The notes beneath the pieces were generated by a model. That model worked only from the letters and a program-made list of their open reading frames with translations. It had not been told where the DNA came from and searched no databases. A stretch of 64,000 nucleotides of DNA from Streptomyces cyanogenus (GTDB lineage: Bacteria > Actinomycetota > Actinomycetes > Streptomycetales > Streptomycetaceae): NCBI RefSeq assembly GCF_017526105.1, contig NZ_CP071839.1, positions 682,001 through 746,000 of the forward strand, in the 5' to 3' direction. Below are positions 51,143 through 59,556 of the stretch, piece by piece. The first letter of the stretch is position 1, and every line of letters starts with the position of its first letter. The position numbers and the translations under genes were made by a program.

Positions 51143-52528
51143 ATGCGATTCGCAAGCGCTTCCGGTTCATCCGGCTTCTCAGGCTCCTCCGGCCCCTCCG
51201 GCTCTTCTGGTTCTTCGCCCGCATCCGTGACGCGGCGGCAACTGCTGGGCCGCGCGGGCGCCTTGGCCGCCCTCGGCGCCACCTCGGCCCTGGGGCCGGC
51301 TGCTCGCGCGTCCGCCGCGGTGACGGCCCCCGCCTGGCCCGTACGGCTGGAACTCCCCCGCCCCACCGGACCGTACCCGCTCGGTATCACCGAACTGCAC
51401 CTGGTGGACCGGACACGTCGTGGCCCCTGGTGGGCGGGCGACGCGGCCGGGGAGTTCCGGGAGCTCATGGTGAGCGTCTGGTACCCGGCCGACCGCGCCA
51501 CGGCGAAGGACGGCCCCGGGGCGTCCTATATGCGTGCGGGCGTGGCCGCGGTCTTCGGGGCGGGCGCGGCAAAGATCCTCGGGGTCGGCGAGGGGGCCAT
51601 CGACTGGGCCGGATTCGGTACCCACGCCCGCGTAGGAGTGGCCGCGGTGTCCAGGCCCGGGCGGGTGCCCGTGGTGCTGTACTCGCCGGGCATGTACAAC
51701 GAGCGCACGCTCGACACCACCGCCGCGGAGGAGTTGGCGAGCCACGGCTATGTGGTGATCACCGTCGATCCCGTCCACGAGGCACACGCGGTCGAGTTCC
51801 CGGACGGCCGCGTCATCGAGCCCGCGCCCGCGCTCGGCGCCATCGAGGCGGACGCCGACCGGTCCAGGGCAGCGCTGGAGGTCCGGGTTGCCGACATCCC
51901 GTTCGTCCTCGACCAGCTCGCCGTGCTCGCACACGGTGGTAACCCCGACGCCGGGAAGCGGCCACTGCCGCGCGGTCTCGGGGAGGCCCTGGACCTCGCG
52001 CGCATCGGCATGTTCGGGCATTCGCTCGGCGGGATGACGACCGCCGAGGCGATGGGCGTGGACCGCCGTATTCGCGCCGGGGTCAACCTCGACGGGCCGC
52101 TCGGCTACGACTGGGCCGACCCCGAACTACTGCTGCCGGTCGCCCGCACCGGGCTGGACCGGCCGTTCCTGCAGATGGGGGCGTGGCTCGGGGTACCGTC
52201 CGGCAGGCTGCCGCACACTCATGAGCACTCCCCGTCCTGGCGGGCGATGTGGCGGAACTCCACCGGCTGGAAGCGCGACCTGTGGACGGAGGCGGCCGAA
52301 CACAACTCGTTCACCGACTACCAGACGGTCCTGCCGGGCCTCGCCGAGCGGCTCACGCTGCCGAAAGGGCTGCTGTCCCGGATGGTCGGTACGGTCGACC
52401 CGGCGCGGTTCACCATGAGCCGACGGGCCTACCTCACCGCCTTCTTCGATCAGCACCTGCGCGGCCGCCACCAGCCGCTGCTGGACGGCCCCTCGCCCCT
52501 CCACCCATACGTGCGGTTCATCGACTGA
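51143..52528 (+). CDS. Tat-type secreted alpha/beta hydrolase (platelet-activating factor acetylhydrolase-like)
   Basis: A 461-residue secreted hydrolase. A Ser/Gly-rich stretch (about residues 5-27) precedes a twin-arginine signal (TRRQLLGRAGALAALGATSALGPAARASA). The hydrolase core has VPVVLYSPGMYNERTLDTTAA (oxyanion), the nucleophile elbow GHSLGG (about 290-295, MFGHSLGGMTTAE), a following acidic residue in VNLDGPLG, and His in AEHNSFTDYQ. Related proteins are PAF-acetylhydrolase or dienelactone-type esterases. ATG 51143 fits the Tat signal; an upstream frame to 51032 is not supported. Preceded by about 190 bases without a gene. Confidence 0.85.
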   Translation: MRFASASGSSGFSGSSGPSGSSGSSPASVTRRQLLGRAGALAALGATSALGPAARASAAVTAPAWPVRLELPRPTGPYPLGITELHLVDRTRRGPWWAGDAAGEFRELMVSVWYPADRATAKDGPGASYMRAGVAAVFGAGAAKILGVGEGAIDWAGFGTHARVGVAAVSRPGRVPVVLYSPGMYNERTLDTTAAEELASHGYVVITVDPVHEAHAVEFPDGRVIEPAPALGAIEADADRSRAALEVRVADIPFVLDQLAVLAHGGNPDAGKRPLPRGLGEALDLARIGMFGHSLGGMTTAEAMGVDRRIRAGVNLDGPLGYDWADPELLLPVARTGLDRPFLQMGAWLGVPSGRLPHTHEHSPSWRAMWRNSTGWKRDLWTEAAEHNSFTDYQTVLPGLAERLTLPKGLLSRMVGTVDPARFTMSRRAYLTAFFDQHLRGRHQPLLDGPSPLHPYVRFID

Positions 52529-52605
52529 GGCGACGGGAGAGTGGGAGCAGGCTCCTACTGGGCCTGACGGACAAATCGCCATCGATCTCGATACGGCTTT
52601 CCCTG

Positions 52606-52810
52606 CCCATCCCCCGGTAGCCGGACGCGGTCTCCGACGAGGCGACGGCGCAGAGGCCGCCCGACAGCACCAGTGACCATCCCGTGTCGGCGGTGTCCAT
52701 GAGGGCGACGCCGAGAGTGGCGCCGATCCGGCGGATGGCGTTGAGCTGGCCGCCGACGGAGCCGGCCGTGCCGGGCGGGGCGGCGCCGATGACGGCCGCG
52801 GTGAGGGCCG
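52606..52810 (-). pseudogene. C-terminal fragment of an MFS transporter
   Basis: On the minus strand the frame reads ALTAAVIGAAPPGTAGSVGG, then QLNAIRRIGATLGVALMDT and WSLVLSGGLCAVASS, the last two spans of an MFS drug exporter (compare PPG-x-AG-x2-G and RQIGGALGVAL patterns). Nothing of the other spans is present upstream, and the reading frame continues to unrelated residues. It is a remnant. The stretch from 52811 to 52961 has no recognised gene. Confidence 0.6.
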
Positions 52811-52961
52811 TAAAGAAGCTACTCGTCGGCGGTCGGCTCGCCGCATGGTGTGAAGGTCCTCGACTTCGCCGAATCCTCTACGCAGCCGCCCGCCCCTTGA
52901 ACAGCACGAGCACGCGGGACACGGTCGGCGGGCGCGCCGCAGAAAGCCCTTGCGGCTGAGA

Positions 52962-53621
52962 TCAGGAACGACGACGCCGAACGGCGTCCAGTGCCCGGTC
53001 GACAGGGCCGAGAACCGGTGCGGCCAGCTTGTTCGTGGCCTCGTTGTTGACCCAACGGTGCGGCCGGGTCGGCGCGTACGCCTGGGTCAGTTTGACCTCG
53101 GCGCCCAGCATCCGCAGCCGCGGCACGCTGACGGCGCGCCGAAGCGCCGTGAACTCCTCGCGCTCCTCCCTGGCGGCGTGCTGAGTGATCACTCGCCGGG
53201 CCTCGTTCAGCCGACGCAGATAGCCGGGGCCGTCCGGGCCGGTGCGCCACAGTGAGATCAGCAGGTCCTTGGCCGCCTTCTCTTCGTGACGCCGCCGGGC
53301 CGCCACCTCACGACCGTGCTGCAGCGCGCGCCGCGCGACGGGATGGACATGCGCTTCCTCGGCAGCCTCGTGCACGGCGAGCAGCCGCATCAGCCGGTGG
53401 AAGTTGCGGGAGCGCCACGGCCCGGGAAGCGCGGCCTTCAGGAATCCGAGCCTGATCTGCCGGTGCTGGCGGACGAGCAGGTCGACGGCGTTCTCAGCGC
53501 CCAGGGAGCGTGTGATCCTCAGTGACCAGGTGGGTGCGGCTTTCGCGGTCTTGGCCGCGGCCTTCCCGACGCGCAGCGGCATCTGCGGCACCTGCGCGGC
53601 GGACTTCGTCAGTGTGACCAT
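52962..53621 (-). CDS. Hemerythrin/HHE-domain protein
   Basis: A 219-residue protein. After a positively charged N-terminus (about 45 residues, Lys/Ala rich) the HHE four-helix bundle has LLVRQHRQIR, RLMRLLAVHEAAEEAHVHPVA and ARRVITQHAAREEREEF, with the histidines and glutamates that bind a di-iron centre. The C-terminal ~50 residues are basic. Such proteins sense or carry oxygen or buffer iron; in mycobacteria and streptomycetes they are often SigF/SigB-dependent. ATG 53621 has GAGGAGG 5 bases upstream, and an exact SigB-type promoter lies 34 bases further up. A longer frame reaching 53705 is less likely. Confidence 0.85.
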   Translation of the reverse strand: MVTLTKSAAQVPQMPLRVGKAAAKTAKAAPTWSLRITRSLGAENAVDLLVRQHRQIRLGFLKAALPGPWRSRNFHRLMRLLAVHEAAEEAHVHPVARRALQHGREVAARRRHEEKAAKDLLISLWRTGPDGPGYLRRLNEARRVITQHAAREEREEFTALRRAVSVPRLRMLGAEVKLTQAYAPTRPHRWVNNEATNKLAAPVLGPVDRALDAVRRRRS

Positions 53622-53654
53622 GATCCCTCCTCGCTTCGGTCCCGGCGATCCCGG

Positions 53655-53679
53655 GTACCCACCGGTGCCACGCTCACGC
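53655..53679 (-). promoter_or_regulatory. SigB-type promoter for the hemerythrin gene
   Basis: On the minus strand GCGT (53679-53676), 15 bases, GGGTAC (53660-53655) fits GNNT-N14-16-GGGTAY. The -10 is 33 bases before the ATG at 53621. Confidence 0.65.
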
Positions 53680-53853
53680 GCCCGGCACCCTCGCGGACGC
53701 GGCACCGATCACCCGTGTCGAAACCCTTCAGCCATTGCGGCGCTGGTCCCCTCCCCTGCGCTGCGCGGCCCGGCACCGGCTCGGACAGGCCCTGCCCGAC
53801 CCACCGTGGCGGCGAACTCCAGGAGGACGGCTCGTGCGGCGCCCAGGATCGGG

Positions 53854-54180
53854 GCCGATCGCGTCGACACCCAGCCGCTTGGCGGAGGATTCGGCCCGTC
53901 GCCGGGCCGGCCGCGACCGCCCTTGGTGGCGATCAGGACACCGGAGGTGTCGCCGCCGTACCGGCCAGCGCCCGGGCGATCAGCAGCTCGTTGTGGCCTG
54001 CCTCGCCGGCGTGCCGGTGACAGCTGTCGGCGGGTCGATGAGCGTGACGCCGGCGTCGAGGGCGGCGTGGACGGTGGCGATGGCGCGCCTCTCGTCCGGG
54101 CGGTGCTCGATGGACAGTGGCGTGGCGCCCAGACCGATGGCGCTGACGGTCGTGTCTCCGACGGTGCGGTACTGGGTGGC
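53854..54180 (-). pseudogene. Decayed aldo/keto reductase
   Basis: Fragments of an aldo/keto reductase run across frames on the minus strand: TVGDTTVSAIGLGATPLSIE, then RAIATVHAALDAGVTLID; after a shift HAGEAGHNELLIARALAG; after another GGDTSGVLIATKGGRGRPGDG and finally AKRLGVDAIG. At least two frameshifts and the loss of the C-terminal barrel and cofactor parts make it non-functional. The remaining 53680-53853 and 54181-54284 stretches hold no recognised gene. Confidence 0.75.
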
Positions 54181-54284
54181 GGCTGATGTTCCTTATTGGG
54201 CCGGGGCCTTCGCCCAAGCCCTCCGCGAGCAGGCGCTGCAGCGTGAGCACCATGGCCTTGACGGTGCCCGTCGACCACTCGGGT

Positions 54285-55352
54285 TCAGTCCGCGGTCGTA
54301 CGGCGTTTCGTCGTCCGATGCCTCTCGGGGGGCAGTTCTTCCGCATCCGACCGGTAGGCCGCGAGCAGCAGCGGCCGATACGTGGATTCGCTGACCTTGC
54401 TCTTCCTGCGCAGAATCAGGGACTTGCTGTCGACCCCCGTACTGAAGCTGAACATCACGGGTCCGTCGTCCCGGTGCTGGAGGACACCGCCCTGATTCCT
54501 GAAGAAATGTACGCCCAGCGTCTTGTCCGGCAGCAGTTTCCGCGCGTAGTAGTCGACACGTTCGCTGTTGACGACGGGATCGGCGCCCTCGGCCAGGTGG
54601 ACGAGGCACAGCGGGTCCTCCACCACCGCAAGGAGCTTGCACAGCTCTCTTCTCGCCTGCGCGTGCCCGCTTCCCTTCACGTCATACGGGGGCAGGACCA
54701 CGGTGAGCCGCTCCAGGCGCTGGAGTTCCATGATCTTGCGGACCTCCCACCACGTGGACGTGCGGATCTCCTGGTGCGGCGGCAGGATCAGGACGATCGA
54801 GTGTGCGGCCTCGATGAGCCGGCCGACCGGTTCCTTCCACGCGGTGTGCTCGGCCCGCATGTAGACGAGACCGCCGGGGGCCAGGGCGAGGCCGGGGTCG
54901 ACCACCGCGTAGGCCTCCGAGGCGTACGCGTCGGACCAGGCCCGGGAGATCACCTGCTCCATGGTGGAGGTGACCTTCATCCCGCCCAGGGCCAGCGACC
55001 GCCGTCCCCTGCCGCTGCGCACGATGATGTGCCCGGCGGACCCGAACGGGCGCAGGATCAGGCAGAACCGCGTGCCGGAGGCGACCAGGTCCGGTACGAC
55101 GTCACCGATCTCCTTGATGCGGATGCGCAGGGTGAAGCGCACCAGCCACACCATCCTGAGCACACCGACCGTGAAGAGCGTCAATACCAGTAACGGCAGT
55201 ACGACGGGGCCGCCGTCGGCGACCAGCACCCCGATGAACAGCAGCAGCGCGAGGTTGAAGAGCCCGTAGCAGCCGATGTTGCGCCACAGCCGCAGGACGA
55301 CGGCTCGCGTTCCGGTTTCCCCGTGGAAAGTGCGCTGCCTCGTTCCGGACAT
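54285..55352 (-). CDS. Membrane protein with a cytosolic Rossmann/TIR-like domain, TTA codon
   Basis: A 355-residue protein of a poorly studied family. Two N-terminal membrane spans (LFNLALLLFIGVLVADGGP and VLPLLVLTLFTVGVLRMVWL, about residues 30-75) are followed by a soluble domain. It starts RFCLILRPFGSAGHIIV, resembling the FVLYLRSF-type start seen in TIR-like or nucleotide-related cytosolic domains, and has HSIVLILPPHQEIRTSTWWEVRKIMELQRLERLTVVLPP. Ends in a long charged tail. Codon 54 is TTA (55191-55193), with other rare A/T-ending codons (gta, ttg) nearby. The ATG at 55352 is assigned. It lies 143 bases downstream of the SLOG-like gene, same direction. Confidence 0.7.
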   Translation of the reverse strand: MSGTRQRTFHGETGTRAVVLRLWRNIGCYGLFNLALLLFIGVLVADGGPVVLPLLVLTLFTVGVLRMVWLVRFTLRIRIKEIGDVVPDLVASGTRFCLILRPFGSAGHIIVRSGRGRRSLALGGMKVTSTMEQVISRAWSDAYASEAYAVVDPGLALAPGGLVYMRAEHTAWKEPVGRLIEAAHSIVLILPPHQEIRTSTWWEVRKIMELQRLERLTVVLPPYDVKGSGHAQARRELCKLLAVVEDPLCLVHLAEGADPVVNSERVDYYARKLLPDKTLGVHFFRNQGGVLQHRDDGPVMFSFSTGVDSKSLILRRKSKVSESTYRPLLLAAYRSDAEELPPERHRTTKRRTTAD

Positions 55353-55495
55353 GGGGCCATCCCCTCCCCCGACGGGACGCAACGACTGCACCGGTTCCGC
55401 CCGGTGAGGTCCCGTACGAGACTACCCACCACGTTCTCCCCCGCGCCACGGAACGCTGCGAAGCGCCGTCGCAGTACTGGATCCGGACCCCGCGG

Positions 55496-55987
55496 TCAGC
55501 CGGTCCGACGGGCTTCTTCCGGCCACACCACGTCCACGGGCATTCCCTGTGCCCGTGCCTGGAGGACCACGTCCGCCGTGCCTCCGCCCTGGCCGCTGGG
55601 CGGCTCCCCGTTCCAGACGGCCACGAGACGATCGGCGTGTTCCAGGAGGGCGGCGTTCGCGGCGTCGTAGGCAGCACGGTCCGCCGTCTCGTGCGGCATG
55701 ACCACGACCTCGTCGGCGGCTTCGACGAGGTGGTCGAACAGGGGCGCGTGGCGTGGGCCGACCACGGTGCGGCGGTAGTCCCGGGAGGGGATGATCGCGA
55801 CCAGCCGTCCGCCGTTGGCCAGGACGGACTGGGCGAACACCGAGTCGGACCCCTCGGCGATGCACGAGACGCCGACGAGTGCGCCGTCGCGGGCGTACCG
55901 CCGGAGCAGCCCGTCCAGGGCGGCGCGGATCGCGGGGACGCTGTCCGCGGCCAGATCCATGTGCCCGGTCACCGCGATGGTTGTCAT
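55496..55987 (-). CDS. SLOG-like Rossmann protein (predicted nucleotide-ligand sensor)
   Basis: A 163-residue soluble protein. A Rossmann-like start TTIAVTGHMDLAADS, GVSCIAEGSDSVFAQSVLANGGRLVAIIPSRDY, HLVEAADEVVVMP and ADRLVAVWNGEPPSGQGGGTADVVLQARAQGMPVDVVWP form the DprA/LOG-like (SLOG) pattern: a Gly-rich loop, a G-S-D motif and the GG-x-G-T-A-D end. SLOG proteins are predicted to bind nucleotide-derived ligands and often sit with SLATT-type membrane effectors. The ATG at 55987 follows GGGGACGG; a TAGGAT -10-like box (56021-56016 on the minus strand) may serve it. Neighbours up- and downstream are membrane proteins, same strand. Confidence 0.75.
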   Translation of the reverse strand: MTTIAVTGHMDLAADSVPAIRAALDGLLRRYARDGALVGVSCIAEGSDSVFAQSVLANGGRLVAIIPSRDYRRTVVGPRHAPLFDHLVEAADEVVVMPHETADRAAYDAANAALLEHADRLVAVWNGEPPSGQGGGTADVVLQARAQGMPVDVVWPEEARRTG

Positions 55988-56065
55988 GGACCGTCCCCTT
56001 CACCTCGACAGAGGGATCCTATCGACCGCGGGCCCTGGAACCGTCCTTGCCGCTGGGCGGTGGGC

Positions 56066-56578
56066 TCACCTCGTCACCACGGCTCCGAAGGCCACGAGAT
56101 ACGACAGCGCGAAGACGACCGGCACCCACTGCTCCACGTGCGTCAGCGGCATGTACGTGCGCCAGTCGCGGCCCTCGCCGAGCGCACCCCACTCCGCCCG
56201 CGAGTACGCGTAGGCCGGGAGTTTCGCCTCGAAGGCACCGATCACCGCGTACTTGGCCGCGTTGAGCTGCCGGTAGGAGCGCACCATCACGTACCAGGCC
56301 AGGCACTGGGCGAGCACGATCAGCAGCCCTGCCACCAGGACCCACGCGGAGGAGCGCGGCCAGCCCGCGCCGGACCCGGCGGCGAGGGCGCCGACGACCG
56401 CGGTGTTGAGTGTGAGGAAGAAGGTGTTGGTGAGATTGCGCCGGGAACTGACCCGGTCGGCCATCTCGACGCACAGCTTGTACTGCTCCAGTATCGTCGC
56501 CTGGTACTTGGCGGTGCCGTCGCAGAAGTCCGACGGGCTCACGCCCTCGTTCCAGAGCCTGTCGTCGATGCCGGCCAT
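56066..56578 (-). CDS. RipA/SLATT-like small membrane protein
   Basis: A 170-residue protein. The N-terminal helical region (QATILEQYKLCVEMADRVSSRRNLTNTFFLTLNTAVVGAL, about residues 27-66) leads into two membrane spans (about 58-71 and 78-100), with a conserved YVMVRSYRQLNAAKYAVIGAFEAKLP loop. A third span lies near the C-terminus (VPVVFALSYLVAFGAVV). This matches small membrane proteins labelled RipA-family octameric or SLATT-like, predicted to form pores. The only good start is ATG 56578, with GAGGG close by. With the SLOG-like gene 78 bases downstream and same strand, it probably forms a sensor-effector pair. Confidence 0.72.
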   Translation of the reverse strand: MAGIDDRLWNEGVSPSDFCDGTAKYQATILEQYKLCVEMADRVSSRRNLTNTFFLTLNTAVVGALAAGSGAGWPRSSAWVLVAGLLIVLAQCLAWYVMVRSYRQLNAAKYAVIGAFEAKLPAYAYSRAEWGALGEGRDWRTYMPLTHVEQWVPVVFALSYLVAFGAVVTR

Positions 56579-56784
56579 GCCCTCATGATGGCCGAACACC
56601 CGTTGCGGCCGGATCAATTCCGCCGAACGGGTTCCGCCGGACTCCGCAACCCCGTCGAAGGGCTTCCGGCCGCCGCGGCCAGGGCTGCACCGGTCACCAC
56701 CCTGACTGCTCCGCAACCGCCCGGCTTGTGCTCGTCGACGTGCCCCGCTGCGGCGTTCAGGCGAGCTCACCCCAGGTACGAGCA

Positions 56785-57981
56785 CTACTGGTCCGGGCGG
56801 GCCGAGGAGCGGGCGTGCAGGGCGCGGGCGGCGCGGGGGCCGAGCCAGCGCTTGAGCCTGCGCAGCGGCTCCAGTTGTCCGGCCGCCTTGTCGAGGCCGT
56901 AGTACAGCTGCGGCGGGACGTAGGGCAGCAGCGGCGAGTGGCGCTGGCCGAGCAGGGCGAACATCCGGTGCGGGGGCAGGTGGATGTAGCGGGGCAGGTT
57001 CTCGTACCACTGGGCGCTGTAGCGGGCCGCGCTCTGCACGGACAGCAGTTCGGTCCGGCGCCGGCGCTCGTAGGCGGCGAGGGCCTCGGGCACGGCGTGT
57101 GCGCGCAGGGCGCCGGCCAGGCACATGGCGTCCTCCAGGGCGAGGGTGGTGCCGGCGCCGATGGAGTAGTGGGTGGTGTGGGCCGCGTCGCCGAGCAGGA
57201 CCACGTTGCCGTGGTGCCAGGTCCGGTTGGTGAGGGTGCGGAAGGTCTGCCAGGAGGCGCCGGAGCGGGCGATCAGGGGGTGGCCGTCGAGGACGCCGGC
57301 GAAGAGCTTTCCCAGCAGGGCGAGTCCCTCGCCCTCGTCGGCCCGGTCCAGGCCGAGGCCGGTGTAGGTCTGCGGGGAGCACTCGACGACGCAGGTGCTG
57401 TGGTCGCCGCTGTAGCCGTAGCCGTAGGCCCAGATCCAGCCGTGCTCGGTCTCGGTGAAGGCGAAGGTGAAGGCGTCGAAGACCTGGGTGGTGCCGAGCC
57501 AGATGTAGTGGTTGCGGCCGGCCGTGACGCGGGTGCCGAAGTGGCCGGCCGCGCGGGTGCGCAGGGCGCTGTGCACGCCGTCGGCCGCGACGACGAGGTC
57601 CGCGCCGGCGGGCGGTTCCGTCGGCTCGCTCTCGAACTCCAGGCGGACGCCGAGGGCGCGGGCCCGGTCGGCGAGCAGGCCGAGCAGCCGGTGCCGGCCG
57701 ATCCCGAAGCCCTCGTCGCCCCGGTGCCGGGTGGTCAGGTCGCCCACGCGGGCGACGCCGTCGGTCCACCGGACGGAGTGTTCCTCGACCGCGCGCGCCG
57801 ATTCCGGGTCGTGCTCCTGGAGCTTGTCGAGAAGTCCGCGCCAGTACGTCACTCCCCAGCCGTACGTGGAACCCTCGGGGTTGCGTTCGTGGACGGTGAT
57901 GTCATGGGACGGGTCCTGACGCTTGAGCAGGATGGCGAGGTACAGGCCCGCGGGCCCGCCTCCGACGCAGACGACCTTCAC
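56785..57981 (-). CDS. FAD-dependent monooxygenase
   Basis: A 398-residue class A flavoprotein hydroxylase. FAD motif MKVVCVGGGPAGLYLAILLKR (residues 1-21), the RxxL-like segment FGIGRHRLLGLLADRA and DG motif DLVVAADGVHSALRTR (about 148-163), and GDAAHTTHYSIGAGTTLALEDA (about 271-292) are all present. The PQLYYGLDK C-terminus and YGWGVTYWRGLLDKL segment resemble salicylyl-CoA 5-hydroxylase/tryptophan-type monooxygenases, but the substrate is not certain. It stands alone. The ATG at 57981 lacks a strong ribosome-binding site. Upstream of it lies the melC regulatory region. Confidence 0.87.
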   Translation of the reverse strand: MKVVCVGGGPAGLYLAILLKRQDPSHDITVHERNPEGSTYGWGVTYWRGLLDKLQEHDPESARAVEEHSVRWTDGVARVGDLTTRHRGDEGFGIGRHRLLGLLADRARALGVRLEFESEPTEPPAGADLVVAADGVHSALRTRAAGHFGTRVTAGRNHYIWLGTTQVFDAFTFAFTETEHGWIWAYGYGYSGDHSTCVVECSPQTYTGLGLDRADEGEGLALLGKLFAGVLDGHPLIARSGASWQTFRTLTNRTWHHGNVVLLGDAAHTTHYSIGAGTTLALEDAMCLAGALRAHAVPEALAAYERRRRTELLSVQSAARYSAQWYENLPRYIHLPPHRMFALLGQRHSPLLPYVPPQLYYGLDKAAGQLEPLRRLKRWLGPRAARALHARSSARPDQ

Positions 57982-58219
57982 ACGACACCCCTGACAGTCA
58001 CCGGACGTGGTCGGACGGCACCGGAGGGTAGCAGGGACCGCGGCCCTCCCGATCGCGTCAGTTTGGCGTGGTGAGCCGCGCCACTCGGACGGGCGTCAGC
58101 CGGAAAGGATCATCGGAAACCCGGGCGCCCCGGCAAGGAATTTCCCGTTCCGGAGTCGATCGGCCCACCGCGGCAGCAAGATCATCTTAGTTCAACTCTG
58201 TAGGACATGTGGTTAATTG

Positions 58220-58274
58220 TCCGGATCATAGCCAACCGGTTCCGGATGATTTCTTCCGCTCCGGAACGTCCGGA
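58220..58274. promoter_or_regulatory. Four TCCGGA boxes in the melC1 leader region
   Basis: TCCGGA occurs at 58220, 58241, 58260 and 58269. The second and third make the larger dyad GTTCCGGA-N13-TCCGGAAC (58239-58267). The first two copies are extended alike (TCCGGATCAT and TCCGGATGAT), spaced 21 bases, two helix turns. Lies 45-99 bases before melC1. The rest of 57982-58219 shows no gene; an A/T-rich stretch at 58184-58210 could carry the promoter. Confidence 0.55.
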
Positions 58275-58318
58275 TAGGCATGCATGGTCACCACCGCACC
58301 ACTTTCAGGAGGACCCGC

Positions 58319-58699
58319 ATGCCCGACATCACCCGGCGCCGCGCGCTCACCGCGGCAGCCGCCGTAGCCGCGACGGCCTCGGCCGCCGCCCTCGTCGCGC
58401 CCGCCGCGTCGGCCGCCGGCCACCACCACACGCCCACCACCCCCGACTCCTTCGACGAGGTCTACAAGGGCCGCCGAATACAGGGCCGTCCGGCGAGCGG
58501 CGGCGGGCACCACCACGAACACGGCGGCGGCTACGCGGTGTTCGTCGACGGCGTGCAGCTGCACCTGATGCAGAACGCCGACGGCACCTGGATCAGCGTC
58601 GTCAGCCACTACGACCCGGTGCCCACCCCGCGCGCCGCCGCCCGTGCCGCGGTGGACGAGCTGCAGGGCGCACCGCTGCTGCCGTTCCCCGCCAACTGA
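58319..58699 (+). CDS. melC1: Tyrosinase cofactor MelC1 (Tat signal)
   Basis: A 126-residue copper chaperone that loads copper into tyrosinase and carries it out of the cell by the Tat route. The Tat signal is [32 protein letters not shown]. The mature part has a His-rich stretch ([20 protein letters not shown] and [24 protein letters not shown]), matching MelC1. ATG 58319 has AGGAGG 6-7 bases upstream. The tyrosinase gene follows after 35 bases. Several TCCGGA boxes lie upstream. Confidence 0.95.
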   Translation: MPDITRRRALTAAAAVAATASAAALVAPAASAAGHHHTPTTPDSFDEVYKGRRIQGRPASGGGHHHEHGGGYAVFVDGVQLHLMQNADGTWISVVSHYDPVPTPRAAARAAVDELQGAPLLPFPAN

Positions 58700-58734
58700 C
58701 CGCCCCCACAAGGACTTCCGGAGCACCGCGCACC

Positions 58735-59556
58735 ATGACCGTACGCAAGAACCAGGCCACCCTCACCGCCGACGAGAAGAAGCGGTTCGTCGCCGCCGTC
58801 CTCGAACTCAAGCGCAGCGGGCGCTACGACGACTTCGTCCGCACGCACAACGAGTTCATCATGTCGGACACCGACACCGGCGAGCGGACCGGCCACCGCT
58901 CCCCGTCCTTCCTGCCCTGGCACCGCCGGTTCCTGCTCGACTTCGAGCAGGCGCTGCAGTCCGTGGACTCCTCGGTGGCGCTGCCCTACTGGGACTGGAG
59001 CACCGACCGCACGGTGCGCGCCTCGCTGTGGGCACCGGACTTCCTCGGCGGCACCGGTCGCAGCACCGACGGCCGGGTGATGGACGGCCCGTTCGCCGCG
59101 TCCACGGGCAACTGGCCGATCAACGTGCGGGTCGACGGCCGTACGTTCCTGCGCCGTTCGCTCGGCACGAGCGTGCGGGAGCTGCCCACGCGCGCCGAGG
59201 TGGAGTCGGTGCTGTCGATGGCGACGTACGACATGGCGCCGTACAACAGCTCCTCGGACGGCTTCCGCAACCACCTGGAGGGCTGGCGCGGGGTCAACCT
59301 GCACAACAGAGTGCACGTGTGGGTCGGCGGGCAGATGGCCACCGGTGTCTCCCCGAACGACCCGGTGTTCTGGCTGCACCACGCCTACATCGACAAGCTG
59401 TGGGCGGAGTGGCAGCGCCGGCACCCGGACTCCGCCTATGTGCCGGCGGGCAACACGCCGAACGTGGTGGACCTGAACGACACCATGAAGCCGTGGAACA
59501 CCGTGCGGCCGGCGGACCTGCTGGACCACACCAAGCACTACACGTTCGACGTCTGA
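58735..59556 (+). CDS. melC2: Tyrosinase MelC2
   Basis: A 273-residue type 3 copper oxidase that oxidises tyrosine to DOPA and dopaquinone in melanin formation. It has no signal peptide and is exported with MelC1. Copper A ligands are His38, His54 and His63; copper B ligands are His190, His194 and His216 (HNRVHVWVGG, FWLHHAYIDKLWAEWQRRHP). All six are present and the length is normal, so the enzyme should be active. The ATG at 58735 has a weak AAGGACTTCCGGAG region 11 bases upstream. A dark pigment phenotype is predicted. Confidence 0.96.
   Translation: MTVRKNQATLTADEKKRFVAAVLELKRSGRYDDFVRTHNEFIMSDTDTGERTGHRSPSFLPWHRRFLLDFEQALQSVDSSVALPYWDWSTDRTVRASLWAPDFLGGTGRSTDGRVMDGPFAASTGNWPINVRVDGRTFLRRSLGTSVRELPTRAEVESVLSMATYDMAPYNSSSDGFRNHLEGWRGVNLHNRVHVWVGGQMATGVSPNDPVFWLHHAYIDKLWAEWQRRHPDSAYVPAGNTPNVVDLNDTMKPWNTVRPADLLDHTKHYTFDV

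Noticed and set aside
53709..54278. A 189-codon minus frame as a real gene
   Set aside because: It contains aldo/keto reductase fragments in shifted frames, so it is a relic, not a working gene.
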